Counted from the stretch's first letter, positions 18,436-27,953 are shown. The stretch: 64,000 nt of DNA from an uncultured Clostridia bacterium (GCA_904501985.1 CAJGCT010000002.1:10065-74064); one strand, 5' to 3'. The notes: generated by a model not told the origin, from the letters alone. Numbers and translations are program-made.

Positions 18436-19956
18436 TCACGGCATTTGGCTGTCCTGCATTCGCCGAATAGTGCGGTGAATTATTTCCGATTCGGAAAAAG
18501 GATGCTTTCCGTCGGCATCTATTAGATAATCCTCATGACCCTTGCCGGCAAGAAGAATAAGATCGCCCGGTCTATGGTTCAGGATAACGTGCTCGATTGC
18601 CTTTTCGCGTTTTTCTATTACCTTGCACTCAGCACCGTCAGCCGCGCCTCTCAGGATATCGCATATTATGGCTCTCGGATTCTCAGTGCGGCTGTTGTCG
18701 CCTGTAATTACCGTTAAGTTAGCCATTGTCGTGGCAACTCTGCCCATTATGGGACGCTTCGAGCGGTCTCTGTCGCCGCCGCAGCCGAAAACCACCACAA
18801 GACGTCCACGCGGCTTCTTCAGCGCCAGCATACAGCGAAGTACATTTTCAAGTGCGTCCGGAGTGTGCGCGTAATCAATGAAGATTTCAAAATCGCATCC
18901 GTCGTAAAGTGCTACACGCTCCATACGACCCGGCACCTGCGGACAGCCTGCAAGTGCTTCTCTGATAACATCAGACTTTATGGCAAACAGTCTTGCTGTG
19001 CCTGCCGCCGCAAGGGTATTTGAAACACAAAAAGCTCCTGCTATAGGACAGCTTACGGTGCAGTACTCATTTTTGTCATGAAATGTGTAGGATATTCCGT
19101 CTGCCGACTCAGTGGCTGCACCTGAAGCATAGTAGTGTGCCTGTGCACCCTCTGCAGAGTAAGTGACATACGGTATGTCAAGCTCTCCCAAAAGTCTCTG
19201 CCCAAAGCGGTCATCAACGTTGATAAGTGCCGTGCCGCAAAGCTCAAAAAGCCGCTTTTTGGCAAGATAATACGATTCCATATCTCCGTGATAGTCGAGA
19301 TGATCCTGCGTCAGTCCTGTGAATATTCCCACAGCGAATCTGATGGGGTCAAGCCTGTACTGCGAAAGTGAATGGGACGACGCTTCCATAAACACTACCT
19401 CAACTCCTGCGTCAGCCATTCTTGCAAGCATGGGATACAGCTTTTCCGGTGCAGGTGTGGTCATGGAATTAACATTTGATTCTGCGCTGTCAGAAAGAAT
19501 TACGGGTTCGTCACCAACAAGACAGCGCACCGTTCCGATAACGCCCGTCATGTACCCGGCTCGCTTAAATATTTCTCTGAGGAAATATGTTGTAGAAGTT
19601 TTTCCGTTTGTACCCGTCACAGCCGCAAATATCATGCGCTCTGTGGGGCGTCCGCAGTATTCGTTCCACATATGCGCACAGGCAAGGCGCGTATTATCAA
19701 CGGTTATGTACGGTATTTCCGGATGTGCCGCAAGATAGGGTGTAACACGCTCGCATACTATAAGCGAAGCACCGTGATCTACCGCAGTACAGATAAAATC
19801 GTGTCCGTCTACCTTACCGCCTGCAATGCAGATAAAAGTGTCCCCGCCTGTACATTCAAGTGAGTTCGTGCGGAGCATTCCGCACTCCATATCAAAATTT
19901 TCAAGATTTGTTCCCGTAATGCCTACATTACGTGTGAGATACAAAAGATTTGCCAT
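18436..19956 (-). CDS. murE: UDP-MurNAc-dipeptide ligase MurE (probably meso-DAP adding)
   Basis: Mur ligase adding the third stem-peptide residue. Motifs: ATP loop VTGTNGKTSTTYF, EASSHSLSQYRL, TGLTQDHLDYHGDMESY and IDYAHTPDALENVL. The diamino-acid recognition segment reads TGDNSRTENPRAI: the Arg typical of meso-diaminopimelate enzymes (DNPR) is kept, but Pro is Ser. A dapL gene elsewhere in the window supports DAP. ATG 19956 is chosen over 19977 because AGGGGGA lies 8 bases before it. Confidence 0.94.
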   Translation of the reverse strand: MANLLYLTRNVGITGTNLENFDMECGMLRTNSLECTGGDTFICIAGGKVDGHDFICTAVDHGASLIVCERVTPYLAAHPEIPYITVDNTRLACAHMWNEYCGRPTERMIFAAVTGTNGKTSTTYFLREIFKRAGYMTGVIGTVRCLVGDEPVILSDSAESNVNSMTTPAPEKLYPMLARMADAGVEVVFMEASSHSLSQYRLDPIRFAVGIFTGLTQDHLDYHGDMESYYLAKKRLFELCGTALINVDDRFGQRLLGELDIPYVTYSAEGAQAHYYASGAATESADGISYTFHDKNEYCTVSCPIAGAFCVSNTLAAAGTARLFAIKSDVIREALAGCPQVPGRMERVALYDGCDFEIFIDYAHTPDALENVLRCMLALKKPRGRLVVVFGCGGDRDRSKRPIMGRVATTMANLTVITGDNSRTENPRAIICDILRGAADGAECKVIEKREKAIEHVILNHRPGDLILLAGKGHEDYLIDADGKHPFSESEIIHRTIRRMQDSQMP

Positions 19957-20024
19957 TATTATCTTCCCCCTTAGCATTATACCTTTAATATGATATTTAC
20001 GCCAAGGGGAAGATATTTATGACA

Positions 20025-22355
20025 TCAGTCAGTACCGTCCATGTAACGGAATTCTACAGTTACTATAGTACCGGGAGGCACCTGTGTGCCGGCCTCCGGA
20101 GTCTGCGCGATAACAACAGCTCCGCCGCCAACATCGTAGTTTGTAGCACCGACTACCTTTATGTTAAGGTCAGCATTTATTATAGCTCTGTTTGTCATGG
20201 TAGCATTCTGACCCATTACATCCGGAACGGTAATGGTATCCGACGGCTCAGCCTCGCCTGTATAGAGATATACACAGCCGTTTTCAAGAGAAAGTCTGCT
20301 TCCGCCCTCCGGAACCTGAGCGGTAACTACGCCCTTACCGCCGCCTATTATTTCAAATTTAAGCTTTCTGTTTGTAATATAAAGTGTAGCATCCTCAACG
20401 GAAAGTCCTGCGAGATTTGTAATGCCCACATCAATCTTTGCAAGCTCCTCATCCGTGTATTGAGGCTCGTATCCAAGATACGGCAGAGCTACCGAAAGGA
20501 AGTTGGATATGTACGGTGCCGCAACAATACTTCCAAAGGAGCCGCCCGAGGAAGGCTCGTCGACGATAATGATGACCGCTATCTGCGGATCGTCCGCAGG
20601 AGCATATGCCACAGTGGAACCTATTCGGTAAGGACGCTCGCTGGTTACCCATTCGTCGTTTACAGTAACAACATTTCCCTCGGCATCGTAATAAACATAC
20701 TTATCCTGCTTCTGAGAAGTACCGGTCTTTGCCGCAACGCTGTAGCCTTTTGTGTATGCATTCTTTGCACCGCCGTCCGTTGCCACACCCTCCGCAAGGA
20801 TTCCCGTTATGGTCTCACAGGTATCTTTTGAGAATACCTGCACTTTTTCGGCAGTTTCGTATGAGTAGATAACATTTCCGTCGTTGTCCACCATTTCTTT
20901 GAGGACATGGGGAGTTACAAGATATCCGCCGTTTGCCACGGTGCAGATAGCTGTAAGCTGCTGCAAAGGTGTTGCTTTAAAGGTCTGACCGAAGGAATAA
21001 ACCGCAAGCTCAACATTACCCATGTTTTTCATGGCATGATAGCTTCCGTATGCCTCTCCGGTGAGATCAACTCCCGTGCGAGTTGTATATCCGAGAGCCT
21101 CAAAATATTTGTAAAATGTCTCCCTGCCTATCTTTTCGATAGTATTCATCATAAGGGGGTTGCAGGACTGCTGGAGACCTCTTGCAAAGGTAACCGCACC
21201 GTGACCTGCAAGGCGGTGACAGCTTATAGGCTTTCCATAGCCCTCAACAAAATAGTGTCCGCGGCAATAGAAGGGATCGTCTATATTCACAACGCCCTCC
21301 TCTATTGCAATAGCCGAGGTGATTATTTTGAAGGTAGAACCCGGCTCGTAGGGTTCATTCACTATCTTATTGTTCCACATACGGTAGATAAGGTCTGTGC
21401 GGAGCTTGTTATACTCGTCCGTCCCCTGTGTCAGACCGCTCGTGTTAAGTTCAGAAAGATATTCCTCGGCAAGGGTATAGGGATCGTTGCAGTCATACCC
21501 GGGAACTACCGCGCCTGCAAGTATTCCGCCCGTGTTAACGTCCATTACAATTCCGCATACACGGTTTGTAGCTTTAGACGATTCATATGCCGCCATAAGC
21601 TGATTTTCAAGCTCATATTGCAGACGCATATCTATTGTTGTTACCATGTTTGCGCCGTTTTCGGCACCCACATAACTCTCGTACTTAAAGGGCATCTCCT
21701 GATGTATCGCATTTTTAGCGGTAATGTATTTACCGGATGTTCCCTTAAGATAGTCGTTATAGGTGGCCTCAACGCCGTAAACACCGTCTCCGTCGGAATT
21801 AGTGAAGCCGATAAGATGGCTTGCAAGGTTTCCGTAGCAATAATATCTCTTAGACTCCGCAGAAAGGTTCAGAAGCCCCGTAAAGCCTTTTTCTTTAATG
21901 AACTGCCTCAGTATATCGGCAGTCTGCGGATCAACATTTTTCTTTATGGTCTCGTCCTTTCGCTCAATACGTTTTGAGCGAGTCATAACCTCGTCATAGT
22001 CAACGCCAAGCACTTCTACAAGCTTCTCGGCAATCTCTCTTGCCGCCTGACCTGATACATAGTCGTTATCCGGCTCTTCCTCAAATGCAGCAATGGCATT
22101 GGGAGAAATAAAAACACGGTATACTGTGGTATTGGTAACCAGCAGATTCATATTGGTGTCGAATATTTTACCGCGTTCTGCCGTTGTTGTAACTTCGCTT
22201 GTAAGCTGATCTATAACTATAGCCTGGTACTTGTCATTGTCAACTATCTGCAGTCCAAACAGGCGCAGGACAAGAAACACCCATCCTGCAAGGATCACAG
22301 CCGCAAAAACAAGAGTGCGTTTAAACATCACGCTTTTCTGTGATAAAAAGGGCAT
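20025..22355 (-). CDS. Septal/sporulation class B penicillin-binding protein with two PASTA domains (FtsI/SpoVD type)
   Basis: Transpeptidase cross-linking septal or spore peptidoglycan, working with the adjacent SEDS protein. One N-terminal membrane anchor (TLVFAAVILAGWVFLVLRLFG), a dimerisation domain with AERGKIFDTN, then the catalytic domain: SxxK in EPGSTFKIIT (about residue 340), SCN (about 395) and KTG in AAKTGTSQK (about 540). Two PASTA domains end the protein (GLSVEDATLYI..., PDVMGQNATMTNRAI...). Start 22355 follows GGGAGG by 6 bases; an earlier in-frame ATG at 22430 lacks an SD. FtsI versus SpoVD cannot be decided from this one copy. Confidence 0.93.
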   Translation of the reverse strand: MPFLSQKSVMFKRTLVFAAVILAGWVFLVLRLFGLQIVDNDKYQAIVIDQLTSEVTTTAERGKIFDTNMNLLVTNTTVYRVFISPNAIAAFEEEPDNDYVSGQAAREIAEKLVEVLGVDYDEVMTRSKRIERKDETIKKNVDPQTADILRQFIKEKGFTGLLNLSAESKRYYCYGNLASHLIGFTNSDGDGVYGVEATYNDYLKGTSGKYITAKNAIHQEMPFKYESYVGAENGANMVTTIDMRLQYELENQLMAAYESSKATNRVCGIVMDVNTGGILAGAVVPGYDCNDPYTLAEEYLSELNTSGLTQGTDEYNKLRTDLIYRMWNNKIVNEPYEPGSTFKIITSAIAIEEGVVNIDDPFYCRGHYFVEGYGKPISCHRLAGHGAVTFARGLQQSCNPLMMNTIEKIGRETFYKYFEALGYTTRTGVDLTGEAYGSYHAMKNMGNVELAVYSFGQTFKATPLQQLTAICTVANGGYLVTPHVLKEMVDNDGNVIYSYETAEKVQVFSKDTCETITGILAEGVATDGGAKNAYTKGYSVAAKTGTSQKQDKYVYYDAEGNVVTVNDEWVTSERPYRIGSTVAYAPADDPQIAVIIIVDEPSSGGSFGSIVAAPYISNFLSVALPYLGYEPQYTDEELAKIDVGITNLAGLSVEDATLYITNRKLKFEIIGGGKGVVTAQVPEGGSRLSLENGCVYLYTGEAEPSDTITVPDVMGQNATMTNRAIINADLNIKVVGATNYDVGGGAVVIAQTPEAGTQVPPGTIVTVEFRYMDGTD

Positions 22356-22478
22356 CTGTAACCTCCCAAGTAATGGCAAATTACGGAGAGTAAGCGACTT
22401 TTTCTGTGCCCACTCTCCGAGGTTGTTCAAAAACTATTACAATAATACTGCGCGGTGCTCAAAATAATACCTTTGGCA

Positions 22479-23279
22479 TTACATTCCGAAGAATCCGCGT
22501 ATACGTTCAACAAATGCACCGCCAAGACCCATTATACCGTCAAAAAAGCTTTCGCCGGTGTCTTCATGCTCCTCAACGATCTCAATTTTATCTTCTTTAT
22601 GTACGGTAAGATAATAGCGATCCACCTGATCCTTTTTGACCATTCCAAGGTCTTCCTTTGCCATTTTCTCCACAACGCGAAGATCGTCTCTGGTCTCAAG
22701 AAGCAGACGAAGCTCATTTTCTTCGGACACCATGGAATTGTACTGACGCTCAAGCGCAGAGTTTTCAGCGGTTATCTCGCTTATCTGCACCGATGTGGTA
22801 ACTATCGCCATAATAAGCACCGTAAAGCAAAGCGCAATAAGCACAATGGAAGCCGGGAAAGAATACTTTTTCTCGGCAGCAATCGTATGTATTGCAACTA
22901 TTGATTTCTTTCTTATTTTCTCCGCCTTTTTAACCTGTTCCTTTACAGTGGCAGATGCCTTTTTGCGGATATCCGCAGTGCTCTTTGAATCAGTGCGGCT
23001 TTTCGCGCCGGAAGCAGGTGCATTTTTGTAACGCGCAGTACCGCCGCCGTATCCTGTCGCACCGCGACGTGATGCGGCTGTATTATTCATTCTGCGTGCT
23101 CCGCCCTTAACTCCGGTACGATTAAGCGATGCTGTAGCCTCCATATTGGCGGCAGACGCAGGGCGGTTATTGCCAACAAGGGTGTCCCACGAATATTCGG
23201 TGTATGACGGATGGGTAGTGACTCGGCTATCCGATGCCGTTTGTGTATTCTTTTTCTTCTTGAATGCCGCTTCGGTCAT
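22479..23279 (-). CDS. FtsL-like septum protein with long disordered N-terminus
   Basis: Position between rsmH and the PBP is that of ftsL. Residues 1-125 are low complexity (A, G, T, R, K rich) and end in a basic stretch; one membrane segment (SIVLIALCFTVLIMAIVTTS) is followed by a coiled coil (ISEITAENSALERQYNSMVSEENELRLLLE) and a short acidic tail. At 266 residues it is much longer than typical FtsL (about 100-120), owing to the cytoplasmic extension. Function is inferred from position and topology, as FtsL sequences diverge widely. SD GGAGG precedes the start. Confidence 0.75.
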   Translation of the reverse strand: MTEAAFKKKKNTQTASDSRVTTHPSYTEYSWDTLVGNNRPASAANMEATASLNRTGVKGGARRMNNTAASRRGATGYGGGTARYKNAPASGAKSRTDSKSTADIRKKASATVKEQVKKAEKIRKKSIVAIHTIAAEKKYSFPASIVLIALCFTVLIMAIVTTSVQISEITAENSALERQYNSMVSEENELRLLLETRDDLRVVEKMAKEDLGMVKKDQVDRYYLTVHKEDKIEIVEEHEDTGESFFDGIMGLGGAFVERIRGFFGM

Positions 23280-23314
23280 CGCAAAATTCCTCCGTGTCCG
23301 TTGTTTTTAGTAAC

Positions 23315-24262
23315 TTATATCTTCTCCGCAATTCTCAGCTTCGCACTGTGAGAACGGGAATTTTCCGAAAGCTCCTTCTCCGACGGGAGAATCGGCTTGT
23401 GATTTATCTGTTTTATTCTCGGCTTTTTGCCGCATACGCACACCGGAAAATCCTTCGGGCAGGTACATCCCTTGGAATTTTCGGCAAATGTCTGCTTTAC
23501 AATGCGGTCCTCCAGCGAATGGAAGGTTATCACCGACAGCCTGCCGCCCTCTTTAAGCGAATATATAAGCGAATTAAGTGTTGGCTCTATTATAGACAGC
23601 TCCGAATTTACTTCAATACGCACTGCCTGAAAAACGCGCTTTGCAGGATGTGATCCTGCTTCCCTTGCTTTCATGGGAATTGAGGATTTTATGATATCAA
23701 CAAGCTCAAGCGTGGTCTCAACAGGCTTCTCTTCTCTGACGGCACAAATCTTCGACGCAATACGTCCGGAAAACTTTTCCTCGCCGTAGTCGAAAAATAT
23801 CTTTTTAAGCTGTGATTCGGAATATGTGTTTATAACCTCGTGAGCCGTAAGAGCCGCCTCCGGATTCATACGCATATCAAGAGGCGCATCATGCATATAT
23901 GAGAAACCGCGGCATGGTGTATCAAGCTGATAAGAAGATACGCCAAGGTCAATCACAGCCCCGTCGATTTTGGGAATTTCAAGCCCTGCAAGCACCTCGC
24001 CCACATTGCTGAAATTATCATGCACGAATATGACTCTGTCACTGTAAGGAGCAAGCCGCATCTTCGATGCCTCTATTGCCGCGCTGTCCTGATCTATTGC
24101 TATAAGCTTTCCGCCTTCGGTAAGCTTTGAAGCAATGGCTTCGGAATGTCCGCCTCCGCCGAGAGTACAGTCAACATATACCCCATCAGGTTTTATGTTA
24201 AGACCGTCCACCGATTCCGAAAGAAGCACCGAGTAGTGTGAAAACCCGACAGTATTCTCCAT
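23315..24262 (-). CDS. rsmH: 16S rRNA (cytosine1402-N4)-methyltransferase RsmH
   Basis: SAM-dependent methyltransferase acting on C1402 of 16S rRNA. Motifs: HYSVLLSESVDGL at the start, DCTLGGGGHSEAI, AIDQDSAAIEASKMRL, VIDLGVSSYQLDTPCRGFSYMHDAPLDMRMN, and LEGGRLSVITFHSLEDRIVK-like C-terminal block (EGGRLSVITFHSLEDR). Length about 315. ATG 24262 overlaps the mraZ stop by one base (TGATG), implying coupling. Confidence 0.97.
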   Translation of the reverse strand: MENTVGFSHYSVLLSESVDGLNIKPDGVYVDCTLGGGGHSEAIASKLTEGGKLIAIDQDSAAIEASKMRLAPYSDRVIFVHDNFSNVGEVLAGLEIPKIDGAVIDLGVSSYQLDTPCRGFSYMHDAPLDMRMNPEAALTAHEVINTYSESQLKKIFFDYGEEKFSGRIASKICAVREEKPVETTLELVDIIKSSIPMKAREAGSHPAKRVFQAVRIEVNSELSIIEPTLNSLIYSLKEGGRLSVITFHSLEDRIVKQTFAENSKGCTCPKDFPVCVCGKKPRIKQINHKPILPSEKELSENSRSHSAKLRIAEKI

Positions 24263-24681
24263 CAAAGTCCAAGCTCCTTCATCTGTGCTTCAATTTCCGC
24301 CGCATCATCACCGGACTTCATGGACTCCCAACGCTCGGCAGCCCAAAGCTCCGCATGATCCCCCACACCGAGAAACGCCGCATCCTTTTCAAGATGTGCA
24401 TATTCGCGAAGTCCCTGCGGCAATGTAATGCGTCCGTGGGCATCAGGAGTAACCTCCGATGCGAAAGTATACAAAAAGCGTTTGATCGCTTTTGTCTGGG
24501 ATGTGGGAAGCTCGGCAAGCTTATCGGAAAAACGCTGCCACTCATCAAGATGGTACAGCGACAGACATCCGTCAACACTTCGTGAAAGCACAAAGGTTTC
24601 GCCAAGTCCTTCTCGCAGCTTCGCCGGAACGAACACACGGAACTTCGCGTCAATTGTATGTAAATATTCACCTGTCAGCAC
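24262..24681 (-). CDS. mraZ: Transcriptional regulator MraZ
   Basis: AbrB-fold DNA-binding protein that controls the dcw cluster in which it is first gene. Two MraZ repeats: LTGEYLHTIDAKFRVFVPAKLREGLG and the second with TSEVTPDAHGRITLPQGLREYAHLEKDAAFLGVGDHAELW; both carry the D-x-x-x-R type motif. Start is a GTG. GTG 24681 gives the family's usual M-x-x-GEY N-terminus; GTG 24690 is possible. Three direct TGGTG boxes in its leader make autoregulation likely. Confidence 0.94.
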   Translation of the reverse strand: MLTGEYLHTIDAKFRVFVPAKLREGLGETFVLSRSVDGCLSLYHLDEWQRFSDKLAELPTSQTKAIKRFLYTFASEVTPDAHGRITLPQGLREYAHLEKDAAFLGVGDHAELWAAERWESMKSGDDAAEIEAQMKELGL

Positions 24682-24719
24682 CCGATCCACCCCACTTTCG
24701 TCGAATTATTGGGAAAATG

Positions 24720-24744
24720 CACCACTTCGCACCATTTTTCACCA
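24720..24744 (-). promoter_or_regulatory. Predicted MraZ operator: three TGGTG direct repeats
   Basis: Read on the minus strand, TGGTG occurs three times with 5-base spacers, a 10-base period that matches the known arrangement of MraZ boxes (TGGG-like repeats spaced by 5). The boxes start 6 bases after the -10 element, where a bound protein would block initiation. Confidence 0.75.
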
Positions 24745-24749
24745 CTAAT

Positions 24750-24778
24750 ATTATAATACATCCCGCGAAAATTTTCAA
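24750..24778 (-). promoter_or_regulatory. Sigma-A promoter of the dcw cluster
   Basis: Minus-strand TTGAAA (24773-24778) and TATAAT (24750-24755) with a 17-base spacer, directly upstream of the MraZ boxes. Confidence 0.75.
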
Positions 24779-24890
24779 TAGTTTTCGCGAGATTTTTTTT
24801 GCTAATATGCAAATTTTTTTGAATATTTTTCACATTTTATTCCATACATCGCCTATATCTACGCTGTATTTACATTTCTGTGAAAATATG

Positions 24891-25382
24891 TCAATTTTTC
24901 TTGGCGTATTCGGCGATAATTTCAGCTACACCGCACGGTACACAGCGTGAGTAATCACAGCCGTAACGGATAAGCTCGCGCACCATTGTTGAGCTTATGT
25001 GCATATACTCCGACTTGGTCGGAATAATCACAGTATCAAGCTCCGGAATCAAAGAGCGATTTATAAGAGCAAGAGACTGCTCGTATTCAAAATCAGAGCT
25101 TCCGCGCGCTCCTTTGACTATTGTGCCGATGCCGTGCTCCTTTGCATAGTCTGCAAGAAGTCCTCCGCAGGAATCAACACGAACATTTTTTATATCGGCA
25201 AAAGCGGCTCTAAGCATACAGAGTCGCTGTTCGGCATCGAAAAATCCGCTCTTTGATGAATTTACAAACGCCGTAACATAAACCTCGTCAAACATCTGTG
25301 CCGCGCGCACAACAAGATCGTAGTGACCCATTGTAGGCGGGTCAAAGCTTCCGGGGACGAGTGCACGTTTTGGATTCAGCAT
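24891..25382 (-). CDS. coaD: Phosphopantetheine adenylyltransferase
   Basis: Penultimate step of CoA synthesis, forming dephospho-CoA from phosphopantetheine and ATP. Motifs: GSFDPPTMGHYDLV (TxGH nucleotidyltransferase site), KGARGSSDFEYEQSLALINR, and ISSTMVRELI. Length 163 is standard. ATG 25382 is preferred: AAAGGA lies 9 bases upstream; the in-frame TTG at 25391 has no SD. It overlaps or abuts the rsmD stop, giving a uvrC-rsmD-coaD operon. Confidence 0.95.
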   Translation of the reverse strand: MLNPKRALVPGSFDPPTMGHYDLVVRAAQMFDEVYVTAFVNSSKSGFFDAEQRLCMLRAAFADIKNVRVDSCGGLLADYAKEHGIGTIVKGARGSSDFEYEQSLALINRSLIPELDTVIIPTKSEYMHISSTMVRELIRYGCDYSRCVPCGVAEIIAEYAKKN

Positions 25383-25387
25383 AATAA

Positions 25388-25948
25388 TCAATCCTTTCTC
25401 GAAAGCACTGTTATATAAACTCTTCCGTATCTGTTCTGCTTTTCGATATTGTACTTGTCAGCAAGAGCCGCGTTCCCACAGAATACATCGTCGGTTTCGT
25501 CCTCGCAGATTATCCACGCGCCATCGGAAAGGATATCGTATTCCGCAATACGCTCAAGAGATGCCTTCAGCATACCGCTTCCGTATGGCGGATCAAGAAA
25601 AACAAAATCGTACTTGTATTTTCCGTTGGCTGAGCGAAGAAAATCCGCAAAATCTCCGGTTACTACTCGACAACGCTCAAAAAGGTGGGTTTTCTGTGCG
25701 TTTTTCTTAATAATTTCTACCGCCTTGGCAGAATTGTCCACAAGATGTGCCTTCTCTGCACCGCGGCTCAGAGCTTCAAGTCCCATCTGACCGCTTCCGG
25801 CAAAAAGATCCAGCACAAATGCGTCTGTAAGGTCAAACTGTATCATGCTGAATATTGCTTCCTTTACGCGCTCCGCTGTGGGACGGGTCTTGTCCCCCTC
25901 AAGGGTTTCAAGCCTTATTCCGCGTGCGCTTCCCGTTATGATCCTCAT
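25388..25948 (-). CDS. rsmD: 16S rRNA (guanine966-N2)-methyltransferase RsmD
   Basis: SAM-dependent methylation of G966 of 16S rRNA. Motifs: MRIITGSARGIRLETLEG, RPTAERVKEAIFSMI, VLDLFAGSGQMGLEALSRGA, and the catalytic VFLDPPYGSG (NPPY type). Length 186 is typical. The start overlaps the uvrC stop by four bases (ATGA). The rsmD-coaD pair is common across Firmicutes. Confidence 0.95.
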   Translation of the reverse strand: MRIITGSARGIRLETLEGDKTRPTAERVKEAIFSMIQFDLTDAFVLDLFAGSGQMGLEALSRGAEKAHLVDNSAKAVEIIKKNAQKTHLFERCRVVTGDFADFLRSANGKYKYDFVFLDPPYGSGMLKASLERIAEYDILSDGAWIICEDETDDVFCGNAALADKYNIEKQNRYGRVYITVLSRKD

Positions 25949-27822
25949 ATATTTTTCTCCTTAGTATCTGACTGTTTACTGTAATATTCGATTATAGCAT
26001 CCGCATTTGCCGAACTGATACCTGACACGCGCATAAGCTCGGTTTTGTCCGCCTTTTTAATTGCCGCGATGCTCTTAAAGTGAGAAAGCAGGCTCTTCGC
26101 CTTTATTTTACCGATTCCCTCTATATTTTCAAGGGTCGAATGCTTAAGAGTTTTGGATTTTGCGTTTTCCATACGTGTGATGGTGTACCGGTGAACTTCC
26201 TCCTGAAGCTTATAAACAAATTGGAACACCGCCTGCTCTCTGGCAATACTGAGTTCACTTACATCATCGGTCAGTGCCCGTGTTTTATGAAATTCATCCT
26301 TCACCATGCCGTACACGGGAATCTCGCACCCAAGCTCCTGCATAAGCTCTCTTACCACAGAAACGTGTCCCTTGCCGCCGTCAAGCAGTATAAGATCGGG
26401 GGGCGCGCCGAAGGATTCATCGGTAAGATGCGAAAGGCGTCTTTCCAGCGCCTCACGCATAGCACCGTAGTCGTCTATTCCGTCGGTAGATTTTATTTTA
26501 AATGTCCGATAATCGGATTTTTTCAATTTTCCGTTTTCCGCCACTATCATTCCGGCGGTTATATTGTCCTTACCGAAGTTTGAGATATCATACGCCTCGA
26601 TTCTTTCGGGAACGACTTCAAGTTTCAGCATGGAAGCAAGCTTTATAAGCACCTTATTATCTTTCTCGGACTGAGCCTTGTAAAGCAGTGCCTGCTGCTT
26701 TGCGTTGTCGTATACCATCTCGCAAAGCCTGCGTCGGTCCCCTCTCTCCGGAGTACGAATATCCGGCTTATATCCAACGCGCATACGAATCATCTCACTA
26801 AGTGCTTCAAGCTCCTCATCCGGAAGTACAAAATCAAGTATTATATCGTGCGGCACATATTCACGGATATTGTAAAGCTCCGACAAAAACGCCGACATAT
26901 TTTCCTCGTCGATGATCTGCTCAGCAGGAAACAGGAAATGATCGTTATCCGTAATACTTCCGCCACGTATATAGAATACGGATATGCAGGAGCAAACCTC
27001 GTCGGTATACAGCGCGATAACATCCTCTTCCATATCGGGAGAGCCGACAACCTTCTGCCTCTGCCACAGCTTTGACAGTGCCTCTATGCGGTCACGGTAA
27101 CGGGCGGCAGCTTCAAACATCAGATTTTCCGATGCATATTCCATTTTTTCGCGCAGAGACTGCTCACACTCACGAAAAGATCCGCGAAGGAAGCTGTTTA
27201 CTTCTTTGAATATGGCTTTATATTCATCGCTTGAAACATCTCCCGTGCAGGGTGCACAGCATATTCCGATATGCTTGTTGAGGCAGGGTCTGCCCTTGCC
27301 TATATCGCGCGGAAATTCCTTATTGCAGGAAGCTATCCCAAATGATTTCTGAACAGTGCCCAGTATATTGTAAACCGCCGATATGCCTGAATAAGGACCG
27401 TAATATTTCGCGCCGTCGGAAAGGCGTCTGCGCGTTACCGACAGCTTCGGATACTCGTCGTTTACGGTCAGTTTAAGATACGGGTAGGTTTTGGAATCCT
27501 TCAGCTTTATGTTGTACTTAGGTGCATACTGCTTTATGAGGCTGTTTTCAAGAGACAGTGCTTCTATTTCGGTATCCGTAAGAATATAATCAAAGCTGTG
27601 CACGCAAAGAAGCATACGCTTTGTCTTTTCATTATGGTGTGCAGACTCATGAAAATACTGCGATACTCTGTTTTTAAGCGACCTGGATTTTCCCACATAT
27701 ACAACCTTGCCGCCCTTGTCGCGCATAATGTATACACCCGGACGCTGGGGCAGGCTGTTTGCTTTTTCAAGCAGCCCGGCACGACGGCTGGTATTGCCGT
27801 TTTCAACTCCGAATGTTTCCAT
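25945..27822 (-). CDS. uvrC: Excinuclease ABC subunit C
   Basis: Dual-incision nuclease of nucleotide excision repair. Order: GIY-YIG domain at the N-terminus (PQRPGVYIMRDKGGKVVYVGKSRSLKNRV), a Cys-rich segment near residues 175-190, UVR motif near 205-240, the RNase H-like endonuclease core (EAYDISNFGKDNITAGMIV, DLILLDGGKGHVS) and a C-terminal HhH2 (LENIEGIGKIKAKSLLSHF). Length 625. SD GAGG precedes the ATG. Gene order uvrC-rsmD-coaD, overlapping. Confidence 0.97.
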   Translation of the reverse strand: METFGVENGNTSRRAGLLEKANSLPQRPGVYIMRDKGGKVVYVGKSRSLKNRVSQYFHESAHHNEKTKRMLLCVHSFDYILTDTEIEALSLENSLIKQYAPKYNIKLKDSKTYPYLKLTVNDEYPKLSVTRRRLSDGAKYYGPYSGISAVYNILGTVQKSFGIASCNKEFPRDIGKGRPCLNKHIGICCAPCTGDVSSDEYKAIFKEVNSFLRGSFRECEQSLREKMEYASENLMFEAAARYRDRIEALSKLWQRQKVVGSPDMEEDVIALYTDEVCSCISVFYIRGGSITDNDHFLFPAEQIIDEENMSAFLSELYNIREYVPHDIILDFVLPDEELEALSEMIRMRVGYKPDIRTPERGDRRRLCEMVYDNAKQQALLYKAQSEKDNKVLIKLASMLKLEVVPERIEAYDISNFGKDNITAGMIVAENGKLKKSDYRTFKIKSTDGIDDYGAMREALERRLSHLTDESFGAPPDLILLDGGKGHVSVVRELMQELGCEIPVYGMVKDEFHKTRALTDDVSELSIAREQAVFQFVYKLQEEVHRYTITRMENAKSKTLKHSTLENIEGIGKIKAKSLLSHFKSIAAIKKADKTELMRVSGISSANADAIIEYYSKQSDTKEKNI

Positions 27823-27953
27823 AAACTACCTCACATATCGCTAGTATCTCTTAATTAAAGCAAAGACGAGTCACCGCACAAAAAGCACACCGCGACCCGT
27901 CAAAACTATTAAATCTCAGCAAGTGTCCGTATGTACGGCAACCCTGCATAATA

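Noticed and set aside
20907..21977. A 356-codon open frame opposite the PASTA PBP gene
   Set aside because: Antisense shadow of a clear penicillin-binding protein; no domain, no SD.
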